64,000 nucleotides of DNA from Prosapia bicincta (GCA_036971475.1 JBAIZL010000006.1:132655731-132719730), one strand, 5' to 3'. Positions 38,901-52,479 are shown, counted from the stretch's first letter. The notes: a model not told the origin generated them from the sequence alone. A program made the numbers and translations.

Positions 38901-41900
38901 TTAGCCCTTCCCTGTTCTATATTAGTGTATAAGTCTGTTACTTGTTAACATTAAAGTGTTTGTCCTGGATTGATTCCCCTGTTGTGCACTTCCACGCCCA
39001 AACATTACTTTACTCACTCAGCCTTAGTATTTATTTAGCCCTTCCCTGTTCTATATTAGTGTATAAGTCTGTTACTTGTTAACATTAAAGTGTTTGTCCT
39101 GGATTGATTCACCTGTTGTGAACTTCCACGCCCAAACATTACTTTACTCAATCAGCCTTTGTATTTATTTAGCCCTTCCCTGTTCTATATTAGTGTATAA
39201 GTCTGTTACTTGTTAACATTAAAGTGTTTGTCCTGGATTGATTCACCTATTGTGCACTTCCACGGCCAAACTTTACTTTACTCACTCCGCCTTTGTATTT
39301 ATTTAGCCCTTCCCTGCTCTATATTAGTTTATAAGTCTGTTACTTGTTAACATTAAAGTGTTTGTCCTGGATTGATTCACCTGTTGTGCACTTCCACGCC
39401 CAAACATTACTTTACTCACTCAGCCTTTGTATTTATTTAGCCCTTCCCTGCTCTATATTAGTGTATAAGTCTGTTACTTGTTAACATTAAAGTGTTTGTC
39501 CTGGATTGATTCACCTATTGTGCACTTCCACGCCCAAACTTTACTTTACTCACTCAGCCTTTGTATTTATTTAGCCCTTCCCTGCTCTATATTAGTGTAT
39601 AAGTCTGTTACTTGTTAACATTAAAGTGTTTGTCCTGGATTGATTCACCTGTTGTGCACTTCCACGCCCAAACTTTACTTTACTCACTCAGCCTTTGTAT
39701 TTATTTAGGCCTTCCCTGCTCTATATTAGTGTATAAGTCTGTTACTTGTTAACATTAAAGTGTTTGTCCTGGATTGATTCACCTATTGTGCACTTCCACG
39801 CCCAAACTTTACTTTACTCACTCAGCCTTTGTATTTATTTAGCCCTTCCCTGCTCTATATTAGTGTATAAGTCTGTTACTTGTTAACATTAAAGTGTTTG
39901 TCCTGGATTGATTCACCTGTTGTGCACTTCCACGCCCAAACTTTACTTTACTCACTCCGCCTTTGTATTTATTTAGCCCTTCCCTGCTCTATATTAGTTT
40001 ATAAGTCTGTTACTTGTTAACATTAAAGTGTTTGTCCTGGATTGATTCACCTGTTGTGCACTTCCACGCCCAAACATTACTTTACTCACTCAGCCTTTGT
40101 ATTTATTTAGCCCTTCCCTGCTCTATATTAGTGTATAAGTCTGTTACTTGTTAACATTAAAGTGTTTGTCCTGGATTGATTCACCTGTTGTGCACTTCCA
40201 CAGCCAAACTTTACTTTACTCACTCAGCCTTAGTATTTATTTAGCCCTTCCCTGTTCTATATTAGTGTATAAGTCTGTTACTTGTTAACATTAAAGTGTT
40301 TGTCCTGGATTGATTCACCTGTTGTGCACTTCCACGCCCAAACATTACTTTACTCACTCAGCCTTAGTATTTATTTAGCCCTTCCCTGTTCTATATTAGT
40401 GTATAAGTCTGTTACTTGTTAACATTAAAGTGTTTGTCCTGGATTGATTCACCTGTTGTGCACTTCCACGCCCAAACATTACTTTACTCAATCAGCCTTT
40501 GTATTTATTTAGCCCTTCCCTGTTCTATATTAGTGTATAAGTCTGTTACTTGTTAACATTAAAGTGTTTGTCCTGGATTGATTCACTTATTGTGCACTTC
40601 CACGGCCAAACTTTACTTTACTCACTCCGCCTTTGTATTTATTTAGCCCTTCCCTGCTCTATATTAGTTTATAAGTCTGTTACTTGTTAACATTAAAGTG
40701 TTTGTCCTGGATTGATTCACCTGTTGTGCACTTCCACGCCCAAACATTACTTTACTCACTCAGCCTTAGTATTTATTTAGCCCTTCCCTGTTCTATATTA
40801 GTGTATAAGTCTGTTACTTGTTAACATTAAAGTGTTTGTCCTGGATTGATTCACCTGTTGTGCACTTCCACGCCCAAACTTTACTTTACTCACTCAGCCT
40901 TAGTATTTATTTAGCCCTTCCCTGCTCTATATTAGTTTATAAGTCTGTTACTTGTTAACATTAAAGTGTTTGTCCTGGATTGATTCACCTGTTGTGCACT
41001 TCCACGCCCAAACTTTACTTTACTCACTCAGCCTTAGTATTTATTTAGCCCTTCCCTGCTCTATATTAGTTTACAAGTCTGTTACTTGTTAACATTAAAG
41101 TGTTTGTCCTGGATTGATTCACCTGTTGTGCACTTCCACGCCCAAACATTACTTTACTCACTCAGCCTTAGTATTTATTTAGCCCTTCCCTGCTCTATAT
41201 TAGTGTATAAGTCTGTTACTTGTTAACATTAAAGTGTTTGTCCTGGATTGATTCACCTGTTGTGCACTTCCACGCCCAAACTTTACTTTACTCACTCAGC
41301 CTTAGTATTTATTTAGCCCTTCCCTGCTCTATATTAGTGTATAAGTCTGTTACTTGTTAACATTAAAGTGTTTGTCCTGGATTGATTCACCTGTTGTGCA
41401 CTTCCACGCCCAAACATTACTTTACTCAATCAGCCTTTGTATTTATTTAGCCCTTCCCTGTTCTATATTAGTGTATAAGTCTGTTACTTGTTAACATTAA
41501 AGTGTTTGTCCTGGATTGATTCACCTGTTGTGCACTTCCACGCCCAAACATTACTTTACTCACTCCGCCTTTGTATTTATTTAGCCCTTCCCTGCTCTAT
41601 ATTAGTGTATAAGTCTGTTACTTGTTAACATTAAAGTGTTTGTCCTGGATTGATTCACCTGTTGTGCACTTCCACGCCAAAACATTACTTTACTCACTCA
41701 GCCTTTGTATTTATTTAGCCCTTCCCTGCTCTATATTAGTGTATAAGTCTGTTACTTGTTAACATTAAAGTGTTTGTCCTGGATTGATTCACCTATTGTG
41801 CACTTCCACGCCCAAACTTTACTTTAATCACTCAGCCTTTGTATTTATTTAGCCCTTCCCTGCTCTATATTAGTGTATAAGTCTGTTACTTGTTAACATT

Positions 41901-44900
41901 AAAGTGTTTGTCCTGGATTGATTCACCTGTTGTGCACTTCCCCGCCCAAACTTTACTTTACTCACTCAGCCTTTGTATTTATTTAGCCCTTCCCTGCTCT
42001 ATATTAGTGTATAAGTCTGTTACTTGTTAACATTAAAGTGTTTGTCCTGGATTGATTCACCTATTGTGCACTTCCACGCCCAAACTTTACTTTACTCACT
42101 CAGCCTTTGTATTTATTCAGCCCTTCCCTGCTCTATATTAGTGTATAAGTCTGTTACTTGTTAACATTAAAGTGTTTGTCCTGGATTGATTCACCTGTTG
42201 TGCACTTCCACGCCCAAACATTACTTTACTCACTCAGCCTTTGTATTTATTTAGCCCTTCCCTGCTCTATATTAGTGTATAAGTCTGTTACTTGTTAACA
42301 TTAAAGTGTTTGTCCTGGATTGATTCACCTGTTGTGCACTTCCACGCCCAAACATTACTTTACTCACTCAGCCTTTGTATTTATTTAGCCCTTCCCTGCT
42401 CTATATTAGTGTATAAGTCTGTTACTTGTTAACATTAAAGTGTTTGTCCTGGATTGATTCACCTATTGTGCACTTCCTCGGCCAAACATTACTTTACTCA
42501 CTCAGCCTTTGTATTTATTTAGCCCTTCCCTGCTCTATATTAGTGTATAAGTCTGTTACTTGTTAACATTAAAGTGTTTGTCCTGGATTGATTCACCTAT
42601 TGTGCACTTCCTCGGCCAAACATTACTTTACTCACTCAGCCTTTGTATTTATTTAGCCCTTCCCTGCTCTATATTAGTGTATAAGTCTGTTACTTGTTAA
42701 CATTAAAGTGTTTGTCCTGGATCGATTCACCTGTTGTGCACTTCCACGGCCAAACCTTACTTTACTCACTCAGCCTTTGTATTTATTTAGCCCTTCTCTG
42801 CTCTATATTAGTGTATAAGTCTGTTACTTGTTAACATTAAAGTGTTTGTCCTGGATTGATTCACCTATTGTGCACTTCCACGCCCAAACCTTACTTTACT
42901 CACTCCGCCTTTGTATTTATTTAGCCCTTCCGTGCTCTATATTAGTGTATAGGTCTGCTGTTTGTTAACATTAAAGTGTTTATCCTGGATTGATCCACCT
43001 ACTATGCACTTCCACCCCCAAACTTTATTTTACTCACTCCGCCTTTGTATTTATTTAGCCCTTCCCTGTTCTATATTAGTGTATAAGTCTGTTACTTGTT
43101 AACATTAAAGTGTTTATCCTGGAATGATTCACCTATTGTGCACTTCCACAGCCAAACTTTACTTTTCTCACTCCGCCTTTGTATTTATTTAGCCCTTCCC
43201 TGCTCTATATTAGTGTATAAGTCTGTTACTTGTTAACATTAAAGTGTTTGTCCTGGATTGATTCACCTGTTGTGCACTTCCACGCCCAAACATTACTTTA
43301 CTCACTCAGCCTTTGTATTTATTTAGCCCTTCCCTGCTCTATATTAGTGTATAAGTCTGTTACTTGTTAACATTAAAGTGTTTGTCCTGGATTGATTCAC
43401 CTGTTGTGCACTTCCACAGCCAAACTTTACTTTACTCACTCAGCCTTAGTATTTATTTAGCCCTTCCCTGTTCTATATTAGTGTATAAGTCTGTTACTTG
43501 TTAACATTAAAGTGTTTGTCCTGGATTGATTCCCCTGTTGTGCACTTCCACGCCCAAACATTACTTTACTCACTCAGCCTTAGTATTTATTTAGCCCTTC
43601 CCTGTTCTATATTAGTGTATAAGTCTGTTACTTGTTAACATTAAAGTGTTTGTCCTGGATTGATTCACCTGTTGTGAACTTCCACGCCCAAACATTACTT
43701 TACTCAATCAGCCTTTGTATTTATTTAGCCCTTCCCTGTTCTATATTAGTGTATAAGTCTGTTACTTGTTAACATTAAAGTGTTTGTCCTGGATTGATTC
43801 ACCTATTGTGCACTTCCACGGCCAAACTTTACTTTACTCACTCCGCCTTTGTATTTATTTAGCCCTTCCCTGCTCTATATTAGTTTATAAGTCTGTTACT
43901 TGTTAACATTAAAGTGTTTGTCCTGGATTGATTCACCTGTTGTGCACTTCCACGCCCAAACATTACTTTACTCACTCAGCCTTTGTATTTATTTAGCCCT
44001 TCCCTGCTCTATATTAGTGTATAAGTCTGTTACTTGTTAACATTAAAGTGTTTGTCCTGGATTGATTCACCTATTGTGCACTTCCACGCCCAAACTTTAC
44101 TTTACTCACTCAGCCTTTGTATTTATTTAGCCCTTCCCTGCTCTATATTAGTGTATAAGTCTGTTACTTGTTAACATCAAAGTGTTTGTCCTGGATTGAT
44201 TCACCTGTTGTGCACTTCCACGCCCAAACTTTACTTTACTCACTCAGCCTTTGTATTTATTTAGGCCTTCCCTGCTCTATATTAGTGTATAAGTCTGTTA
44301 CTTGTTAACATTAAAGTGTTTGTCCTGGATTGATTCACCTATTGTGCACTTCCACGCCCAAACTTTACTTTACTCACTCCGCCTTTGTATTTATTTAGCC
44401 CTTCCCTGCTCTATATTAGTTTATAAGTCTGTTACTTGTTAACATTAAAGTGTTTGTCCTGGATTGATTCACCTGTTGTGCACTTCCACGCCCAAACATT
44501 ACTTTACTCACTCAGCCTTTGTATTTATTTAGCCCTTCCCTGCTCTATATTAGTGTATAAGTCTGTTACTTGTTAACATTAAAGTGTTTGTCCTGGATTG
44601 ATTCACCTGTTGTGCACTTCCACAGCCAAACTTTACTTTACTCACTCAGCCTTAGTATTTATTTAGCCCTTCCCTGTTCTATATTAGTGTATAAGTCTGT
44701 TACTTGTTAACATTAAAGTGTTTGTCCTGGATTGATTCACCTGTTGTGCACTTCCACGCCCAAACATTACTTTACTCACTCAGCCTTAGTATTTATTTAG
44801 CCCTTCCCTGTTCTATATTAGTGTATAAGTCTGTTACTTGTTAACATTAAAGTGTTTGTCCTGGATTGATTCACCTGTTGTGCACTTCCACGCCCAAACA

Positions 44901-47900
44901 TTACTTTACTCAATCAGCCTTTGTATTTATTTAGCCCTTCCCTGTTCTATATTAGTGTATAAGTCTGTTACTTGTTAACATTAAAGTGTTTGTCCTGGAT
45001 TGATTCACTTATTGTGCACTTCCACGGCCAAACTTTACTTTACTCACTCCGCCTTTGTATTTATTTAGCCCTTCCCTGCTCTATATTAGTTTATAAGTCT
45101 GTTACTTGTTAACATTAAAGTGTTTGTCCTGGATTGATTCACCTGTTGTGCACTTCCACGCCCAAACATTACTTTACTCACTCAGCCTTAGTATTTATTT
45201 AGCCCTTCCCTGTTCTATATTAGTGTATAAGTCTGTTACTTGTTAACATTAAAGTGTTTGTCCTGGATTGATTCACCTGTTGTGCACTTCCACGCCCAAA
45301 CTTTACTTTACTCACTCAGCCTTAGTATTTATTTAGCCCTTCCCTGCTCTATATTAGTTTATAAGTCTGTTACTTGTTAACATTAAAGTGTTTGTCCTGG
45401 ATTGATTCACCTGTTGTGCACTTCCACGCCCAAACTTTACTTTACTCACTCAGCCTTAGTATTTATTTAGCCCTTCCCTGCTCTATATTAGTTTACAAGT
45501 CTGTTACTTGTTAACATTAAAGTGTTTGTCCTGGATTGATTCACCTGTTGTGCACTTCCACGCCCAAACATTACTTTACTCACTCAGCCTTAGTATTTAT
45601 TTAGCCCTTCCCTGCTCTATATTAGTGTATAAGTCTGTTACTTGTTAACATTAAAGTGTTTGTCCTGGATTGATTCACCTGTTGTGCACTTCCACGCCCA
45701 AACTTTACTTTACTCACTCAGCCTTAGTATTTATTTAGCCCTTCCCTGCTCTATATTAGTGTATAAGTCTGTTACTTGTTAACATTAAAGTGTTTGTCCT
45801 GGATTGATTCACCTGTTGTGCACTTCCACGCCCAAACATTACTTTACTCAATCAGCCTTTGTATTTATTTAGCCCTTCCCTGTTCTATATTAGTGTATAA
45901 GTCTGTTACTTGTTAACATTAAAGTGTTTGTCCTGGATTGATTCACCTGTTGTGCACTTCCACGCCCAAACATTACTTTACTCACTCCGCCTTTGTATTT
46001 ATTTAGCCCTTCCCTGCTCTATATTAGTGTATAAGTCTGTTACTTGTTAACATTAAAGTGTTTGTCCTGGATTGATTCACCTGTTGTGCACTTCCACGCC
46101 CAAACATTACTTTACTCACTCAGCCTTTGTATTTATTTAGCCCTTCCCTGCTCTATATTAGTGTATAAGTCTGTTACTTGTTAACATTAAAGTGTTTGTC
46201 CTGGATTGATTCACCTATTGTGCACTTCCACGCCCAAACTTTACTTTACTCACTCAGCCTTTGTATTTATTTAGCCCTTCCCTGCTCTATATTAGTGTAT
46301 AAGTCTGTTACTTGTTAACATTAAAGTGTTTGTCCTGGATTGATTCACCTGTTGTGCACTTCCCCGCCCAAACTTTACTTTACTCACTCAGCCTTTGTAT
46401 TTATTTAGCCCTTCCCTGCTCTATATTAGTGTATAAGTCTGTTACTTGTTAACATTAAAGTGTTTGTCCTGGATTGATTCACCTATTGTGCACTTCCACG
46501 CCCAAACTTAACTTTACTCACTCAGCCTTTGTATTTATTCAGCCCTTCCCTGCTCTATATTAGTGTATAAGTCTGTTACTTGTTAACATTAAAGTGTTTG
46601 TCCTGGATTGATTCACCTGTTGTGCACTTCCACGCCCAAACATTACTTTACTCACTCAGCCTTTGTATTTATTTAGCCCTTCCCTGCTCTATATTAGTGT
46701 ATAAGTCTGTTACTTGTTAACATTAAAGTGTTTGTCCTGGATTGATTCACCTGTTGTGCACTTCCACGCCCAAACATTACTTTACTCACTCCGCCTTTGT
46801 ATTTATTTAGCCCTTCCCTGCTCTATATTAGTGTATAAGTCGGTTACTTGTTAACATTAAAGTGTTTGTCCTGGATTGATTCACCTGTTGTGCACTTCCA
46901 CGCACAAACCTTACTTTACTCACTCCGCCTTTGTATTTATTTAGCCCTTCCCTGCTCTATATTAGTGTATAAGTCTGTTACTTGTTAACATTAAAGTGTT
47001 TGTCCTGGATTGATTCACCTGTTGTGCACTTCCACGGCCAAACCTTACTTTACTCACTCAGCCTTTGTATTTATTTAGCCCTTCCCTGCTCTATATTAGT
47101 GTATAAGTCTGTTACTTGTTAACATTAAAGTGTTTGTCCTGGATTGATTCACCTATTGTGCACTTCCTCGGCCAAACATTACTTTACTCACTCAGCCTTT
47201 GTATTTATTTAGCCCTTCCCTGCTCTATATTAGTGTATAAGTCTGTTACTTGTTAACATTAAAGTGTTTGTCCTGGATTGATTCACCTATTGTGCACTTC
47301 CTCGGCCAAACATTACTTTACTCACTCAGCCTTTGTATTTATTTAGCCCTTCCCTGCTCTATATTAGTGTATAAGTCTGTTACTTGTTAACATTAAAGTG
47401 TTTGTCCTGGATCGATTCACCTGTTGTGCACTTCCACGGCCAAACCTTACTTTACTCACTCAGCCTTTGTATTTATTTAGCCCTTCTCTGCTCTATATTA
47501 GTGTATAAGTCTGTTACTTGTTAACATTAAAGTGTTTGTCCTGGATTGATTCACCTATTGTGCACTTCCACGCCCAAACCTTACTTTACTCACTCCGCCT
47601 TTGTATTTATTTAGCCCTTCCGTGCTCTATATTAGTGTATAGGTCTGCTGTTTGTTAACATTAAAGTGTTTATCCTGGATTGATCCACCTACTATGCACT
47701 TCCACCCCCAAACTTTATTTTACTCACTCCGCCTTTGTATTTATTTAGCCCTTCCCTGTTCTATATTAGTGTATAAGTCTGTTACTTGTTAACATTAAAG
47801 TGTTTATCCTGGAATGATTCACCTATTGTGCACTTCCACAGCCAAACTTTACTTTTCTCACTCCGCCTTTGTATTTATTTAGCCCTTCCCTGCTCTATAT

Positions 47901-47926
47901 TAGTGTATAAGTCTGTTACTTGTTAA
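32919..47926. repeat. large higher-order repeat of about 31-35 units, three copies, with a nested 12-unit block
   Basis: A 12-unit block (1,608 bp) marked in order by GCCAAAACATT, TTAATCACTC, CCCCGCCC, TATTCAGCCC, two CTTCCTCGG units, GGATCGATTC and CTGCTGTTTG occurs at 35465-37072, 37073-38680 and 41629-43236, and in rearranged form (13 units) at 46185-47926. With its upstream segment it makes a larger period: 32919-37072 (31 units), 38681-43236 (34 units) and 43237-47926 (35 units). CTGCTGTTTG lies at 36791, 38399, 42955 and 47645, so spacings are 12, 34 and 35 units. Copies differ by loss or gain of whole units, as unequal exchange would produce. Confidence 0.92.
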
Positions 47927-49132
47927 CATTAAAGTGTTTGTCCTGGATTGATTCACCTGTTGTGCACTTCCACGCCCAAACATTACTTTACTCACTCAGC
48001 CTTTGTATTTATTTAGCCCTTCTCTGCTCTATATTAGTGTATAAGTCTGTTACTTGTTAACATTAAAGTGTTTGTCCTGGATTGATTCACCTGTTGTGCA
48101 CTTCCACGCCCAAACATTACTTTACTCACTCAGCCTTTGTATTTATTTAGCCCTTCTCTGCTCTATATTAGTGTATAAGTCTGTTACTTGTTAACATTAA
48201 AGTGTTTGTCCTGGATTGATTCACCTATTGTGCACTTCCACGCCCAAACCTTACTTTACTCACTCAGCCTTTGTATTTATTTAGCCCTTCTCTGCTCTAT
48301 ATTAGTGTATAAGTCTGTTACTTGTTAACATTAAAGTGTTTGTCCTGGATTGATTCACCTGTTGTGCACTTCCACGCCCAAACTTTACTTTACTCACTCA
48401 GCCTTAGTATTTATTTAGCCCTTCCCTGCTCTATATTAGTGTATAAGTCTGTTACTTGTTAACATTAAAGTGTTTGTCCTGGATTTATTCACCTGTTGTG
48501 CACTTCCACGCCCAAACATTACTTTACTCACTCAGCCTTTGTATTTATTTAGCCCTTCCCTGCTCTATATTAGTGTATAAGTCTGTTACTTGTTAACATT
48601 AAAGTGTTTGTCCTGGATTGATTCACCTGTTGTGCACTTCCACGCCCAAACATTACTTTACTCACTCAGCCTTTGTATTTATTTAGCCCTTCCCTGCTCT
48701 ATATTAGTGTATAAGTCTGTTACTTGTTAACATTAAAGTGTTTGTCCTGGATTGATTCACCTGTTGTGCACTTCCACGCCCAAACTTTACTTTACTCACT
48801 CAGCCTTAGTATTTATTTAGCCCTTCCCTGTTCTATATTAGTGTATAAGTCTGTTACTTGTTAACATTAAAGTGTTTGTCCTGGATTGATTCACCTGTTG
48901 TGCACTTCCACGCCCAAACTTTACTTTACTCACTCCGCCTTTGTATTTATTTAGCTCTTCTCTGCTCTATATTAGTGTATAAGTCTGTTACTTGTTAACA
49001 TTAAAGTGTTTGTCCTGGATTGATTCACCTGTTGTGCACTTCCACGCCCAAACTTTACTTTACTCACTCAGCCTTTGTATTTATTTAGCCCTTCCCTGCT
49101 CTATATTAGTGTTTAAGTCTGTTACTTGTTAA

Positions 49133-52100
49133 CTCACTCAGCCTTTGTTTTTATTTAGCCCTTCCCTGCTCTATATTAGTGTTTAAGTCTGTTACTTGTT
49201 AACATTAAATTGTTTGTCCTGGATTGATTCACCTATTGTAAACTTCCACGCCCAAACTTTACTTTACTCACTCAGCCTTTGTATTTATTTAGCCCTTCCC
49301 TGCTCTATATTAGTGTATAAGTCTGTTACTTGTTAACTCACTCAGCCTTTGTATTTATTTAGCCCTTCCCTGCTCTATATTAGTGTTTAAGTCTGTTACT
49401 TGTTAACTCACTCAGCCTTTGTATTTATTTAGCACTTCCCTGCTCTATATTAATGTTTAAGTCTGTTACTTGTTAACATTAAATTGTTTGTCCTGGATTG
49501 ATTTACCTATTGTACACTTCCACGCCCAAACTTTACTTTACTCACTCCGCCTTTGTATTTATTTAGCCCTTCCCTGCTCTATATTAGTGTTTAAGTCTGT
49601 TACTTGTTAACTCACTCAGCCTTTGTATTTATTTAGCCCTTCCCTGCTCTATATTAGTGTTTAAGTCTGTTACTTGTTAACATTAAATTGTTTGTCCTGG
49701 ATTGATTCACCTATTGTACACTTCCACGCCCAAACTTTACTTTACTCACTCAGCCTTTGTATTTATTTAGCCCTTCCCTGCTCTATATTAGTGTATAAGT
49801 CTGTTACTTGTTAACATTAAAGTGTTTGTCCCGGATTGATTCACCTATTGTACACTTCCACGCCCAAACTTTACTTTACTCACTCAGCCTCTGTATTTAC
49901 TTAGCCCGTCCCTGATCTATATTAGTGTTTAAGTCTGTTACTTGTTAACATTAAAATGTTTGTCCTGGATTGATTCACCTATTGTACACTTCCACGCCCA
50001 AACTTTACTTTACTCACTCAGCCTTTGTATTTATTTAGCCCGTCCCTGATCTGTATTAGTGTATAAGTCTGTTACTTGTTAACATTAAAGTGTTTGTCCC
50101 CGATTGATTCACCTACTGTACACTTCAACGCCCAAACTTTACTTTACTCACCTCGCCTTTGTATTTATTTAGCCCTTCCCTGCTCTATATTAGTGTTTAA
50201 GTCTGTTACTTGTTAACATTAAATTGTTTGTCCTGGATTGATTCACCTATTGTACACTTCCACGCCCAAACTTTACTTTACTCACTCCGCCTTTGTATTT
50301 ATTTAGCCCTTCCCTGCTCTATATTAGTGTTTAAGTCTGTTACTTGTTAACTCACTCAGCCTTTGTATTTATTTAGCCCTTCCCTGCTCTATATTAGTGT
50401 TTAAGTCTGTTACTTGTTAACATTAAATTGTTTGTCCTGGATTGATTCACCTATTGTACACTTCCACGCCCAAACTTTACTTTACTCACTCAGCCTTTGT
50501 ATTTATTTAGCCCTTCCCTGCTCTATATTAGTGTTTAAGTCTGTTACTTGTTAACATTAAATTGTTTGTACTGGATTGATTCACCTATTGTACACTTCCA
50601 CGCCCAAACTTTACTTTACTCACTCCGCCTTTGTATATATTTAGCCCTTCCCTGCTCTATATTAGTGTTTAAGTCTGTTACTTGTTAACTCACTCAGCCT
50701 TTGTATTTATTTAGCCCGTCCCTGCTCTATATTAGTGTTTAAGTCTGTTACTTGTTAACATTAAATTGTTTGTCCTGGATTGATTCACCTATTGTACACT
50801 TCCACGCCCAAACTTTACTTTACTCACTCAGCCTTTGTATTTATTTAGCCCTTCCCTGCTCTATATTAGTGTATAAGTCTGTTACTTGTTAACATTAAAG
50901 TGTTTGTCCCGGATTGATTCATCTATTGCGCACTTCCACGGCCAAACTTTACTCCACTCACTCCGCCTTTGTATTTATTTAGCCCTTCTCTGCTCTATAT
51001 TAGTGTTTAAGTCTGTTACTTGTTAACATTAAATTATTTGTCCTGGATTGATTCACCTATTGTGCACTTCCACGCCCAAACCTTACTTTACTCACCCAGC
51101 CTTTGTATTTATTTAGCCCTTCCCTGCTCTATATTAGTGTATAAGTCTGTTACTTGTTAACATTAAAGTGTTTGCCCCGGATTGATTCATCTATTGCGCA
51201 CTTCCACGGCCAAACTTTACTCCACTCACTCCGCCTTTGTATTTATTTAGCCCTTCTCTGCTCTATATTAGTGTTTAAGTCTGTTACTTGTTAACATTAA
51301 ATTATTTGTCCTGGATTGATTCACCTATCGTGCACTTCCACGCCCAAACCTTACTTTACTCACTCAGCCTTTGTATTTATTTAGCCCTTCCCTGCTCTAT
51401 ATTAGAGTTTAAGTCTGTTACTTGTTAACATTAAAGTATTTGTCCTGGATTGATTCACCTATTGTGCAATTCCACGAACCAACCCTTACTATACTCACTC
51501 CGCCTTTGTATTTATTTAGCCCTTCCCTGTTCTATATTAGTGTATAAGTCTGTTACTTGTTAACATTAAAGTGTTTGTCCTGGATTGAATCATTTATTGT
51601 GCACTCCCACGCCCAAACTTTACTTTACTCACTCCGCCTTTGTATTTATTTAGCCCTTCCCTGCTCTATATTAGTGTATAAGTCTGTTACTTGTTAACAT
51701 TCAAGTGTTTGCCCTGGATTGAGTCACCTATTGTGCACTTCCACGGCCAAACTTTACTTTACTCACTCCGCCTTTGTATTTATTTAGCCCTTACCTAATC
51801 TATATTAGTGTATAAGTCTGTTACTTGTTAACATTAAAGTGTTTGTCCTGGATTGATTCACCTATTGTGCACTCCCACGCCAAAACTTTACTTTACTCAC
51901 TCCGCCTTTGTATTTATTTAGACCTTACCTAATCTATATTAGTGTATAAGTCTGTTACTTGTTAACATTAAAGTGTTTGTCCTGGATTGATTCACCTATT
52001 GTGCACTCCCACGCCCAAACTTTACTTTACTCACTCCGCCTTTGTATTTATTTAGCCCGTCCCTGCTCTATATTAGTGTATAAGTCTGTTACTTGTTAAC

Positions 52101-52247
52101 ATTAAAGTGTTTGTCTTGGATTGATTCACCTATTGCGCACTTCCACGGCCAAACTTTACTTCACTCATTCCGCCTTTGTATTTATTTAGCCCTTCCCTGT
52201 TCTATATTAGTGTATAAGTCTGTTACTTGGTAACATTAAAGGGTTTC
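49133..52247. repeat. right edge of the 134-bp satellite, divergent units and extra 70-bp modules
   Basis: Twenty 134-bp units are mixed with six single 70-bp modules (starting 49133, 49337, 49407, 49611, 50351, 50689). Units carry many private changes (CATTAAATTG, TTGTACAC, CCCGTCCC, GTTTAAGTC). The unit at 51429 has a 1-bp insertion, the only register shift found in the array. The array fades out inside a 64-bp module at about 52247. Confidence 0.96.
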
Positions 52248-52479
52248 TAAATATGATGGGTTTACGTCGTATGATGCACTCATGAAATCCACCAGCTAAA
52301 GATACGTGTCATACATTTTCTCACCTTACATCCTAACGACGAAACAACCAGGTAGACTGGTTAAAATTATTGCCCTATCCTGCATTACGCATTCCCCTAC
52401 AGGCGCTTGCGAACTGTCGAACAGGATGTCCTGGAGGAATATATACCCAGACTTTTTAAAAGAAAACACTCTTTCCATC
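52248..52479. other. unique sequence right of the large satellite, no gene seen
   Basis: A mixed-composition stretch with no recognisable feature. The short frame at 52407-52634 begins at a non-ATG codon and runs into the repeat described next, so I treat it as chance. Confidence 0.5.

Larger units (their letters stand above)
14561..49132. repeat. core of the 134-bp satellite, 258 consecutive units
   Basis: Each unit is a 64-bp module (start CATTAAAGTGTTTGTCCTGG) followed by the 70-bp module (start CTCACTCAGCCTTTGTATTT). The distance between 14561 and 49133 is 34,572 bp, exactly 258 x 134, and every unit start I sampled falls on this register. Variation is almost wholly substitution at a limited set of positions: CTGTTG/CTATTG, CGCCC/CGGCC, ACTTT/ACATT/ACCTT, CTCAG/CTCCG, CCTTTG/CCTTAG, CCCTG/TCTG, GTGTATA/GTTTATA. 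Every unit carries TTTATT, which is AATAAA on the minus strand, plus the palindromes GTGCAC and GTTAAC. The period is not a multiple of three and frames are closed by stops; the 63-residue frames at 36077 and 37685 are identical only because they lie in a duplicated block. Confidence 0.98.

Noticed and set aside
13470..52247. CRISPR array
   Set aside because: Repeats are contiguous 134-bp units without unique spacers, in a eukaryotic context with no cas genes.
13470..52247. Telomeric (TTAGG)n repeats, which would make this a chromosome end
   Set aside because: No tandem TTAGG or TTAGGG was seen anywhere in the window; isolated occurrences in repeat units are chance.
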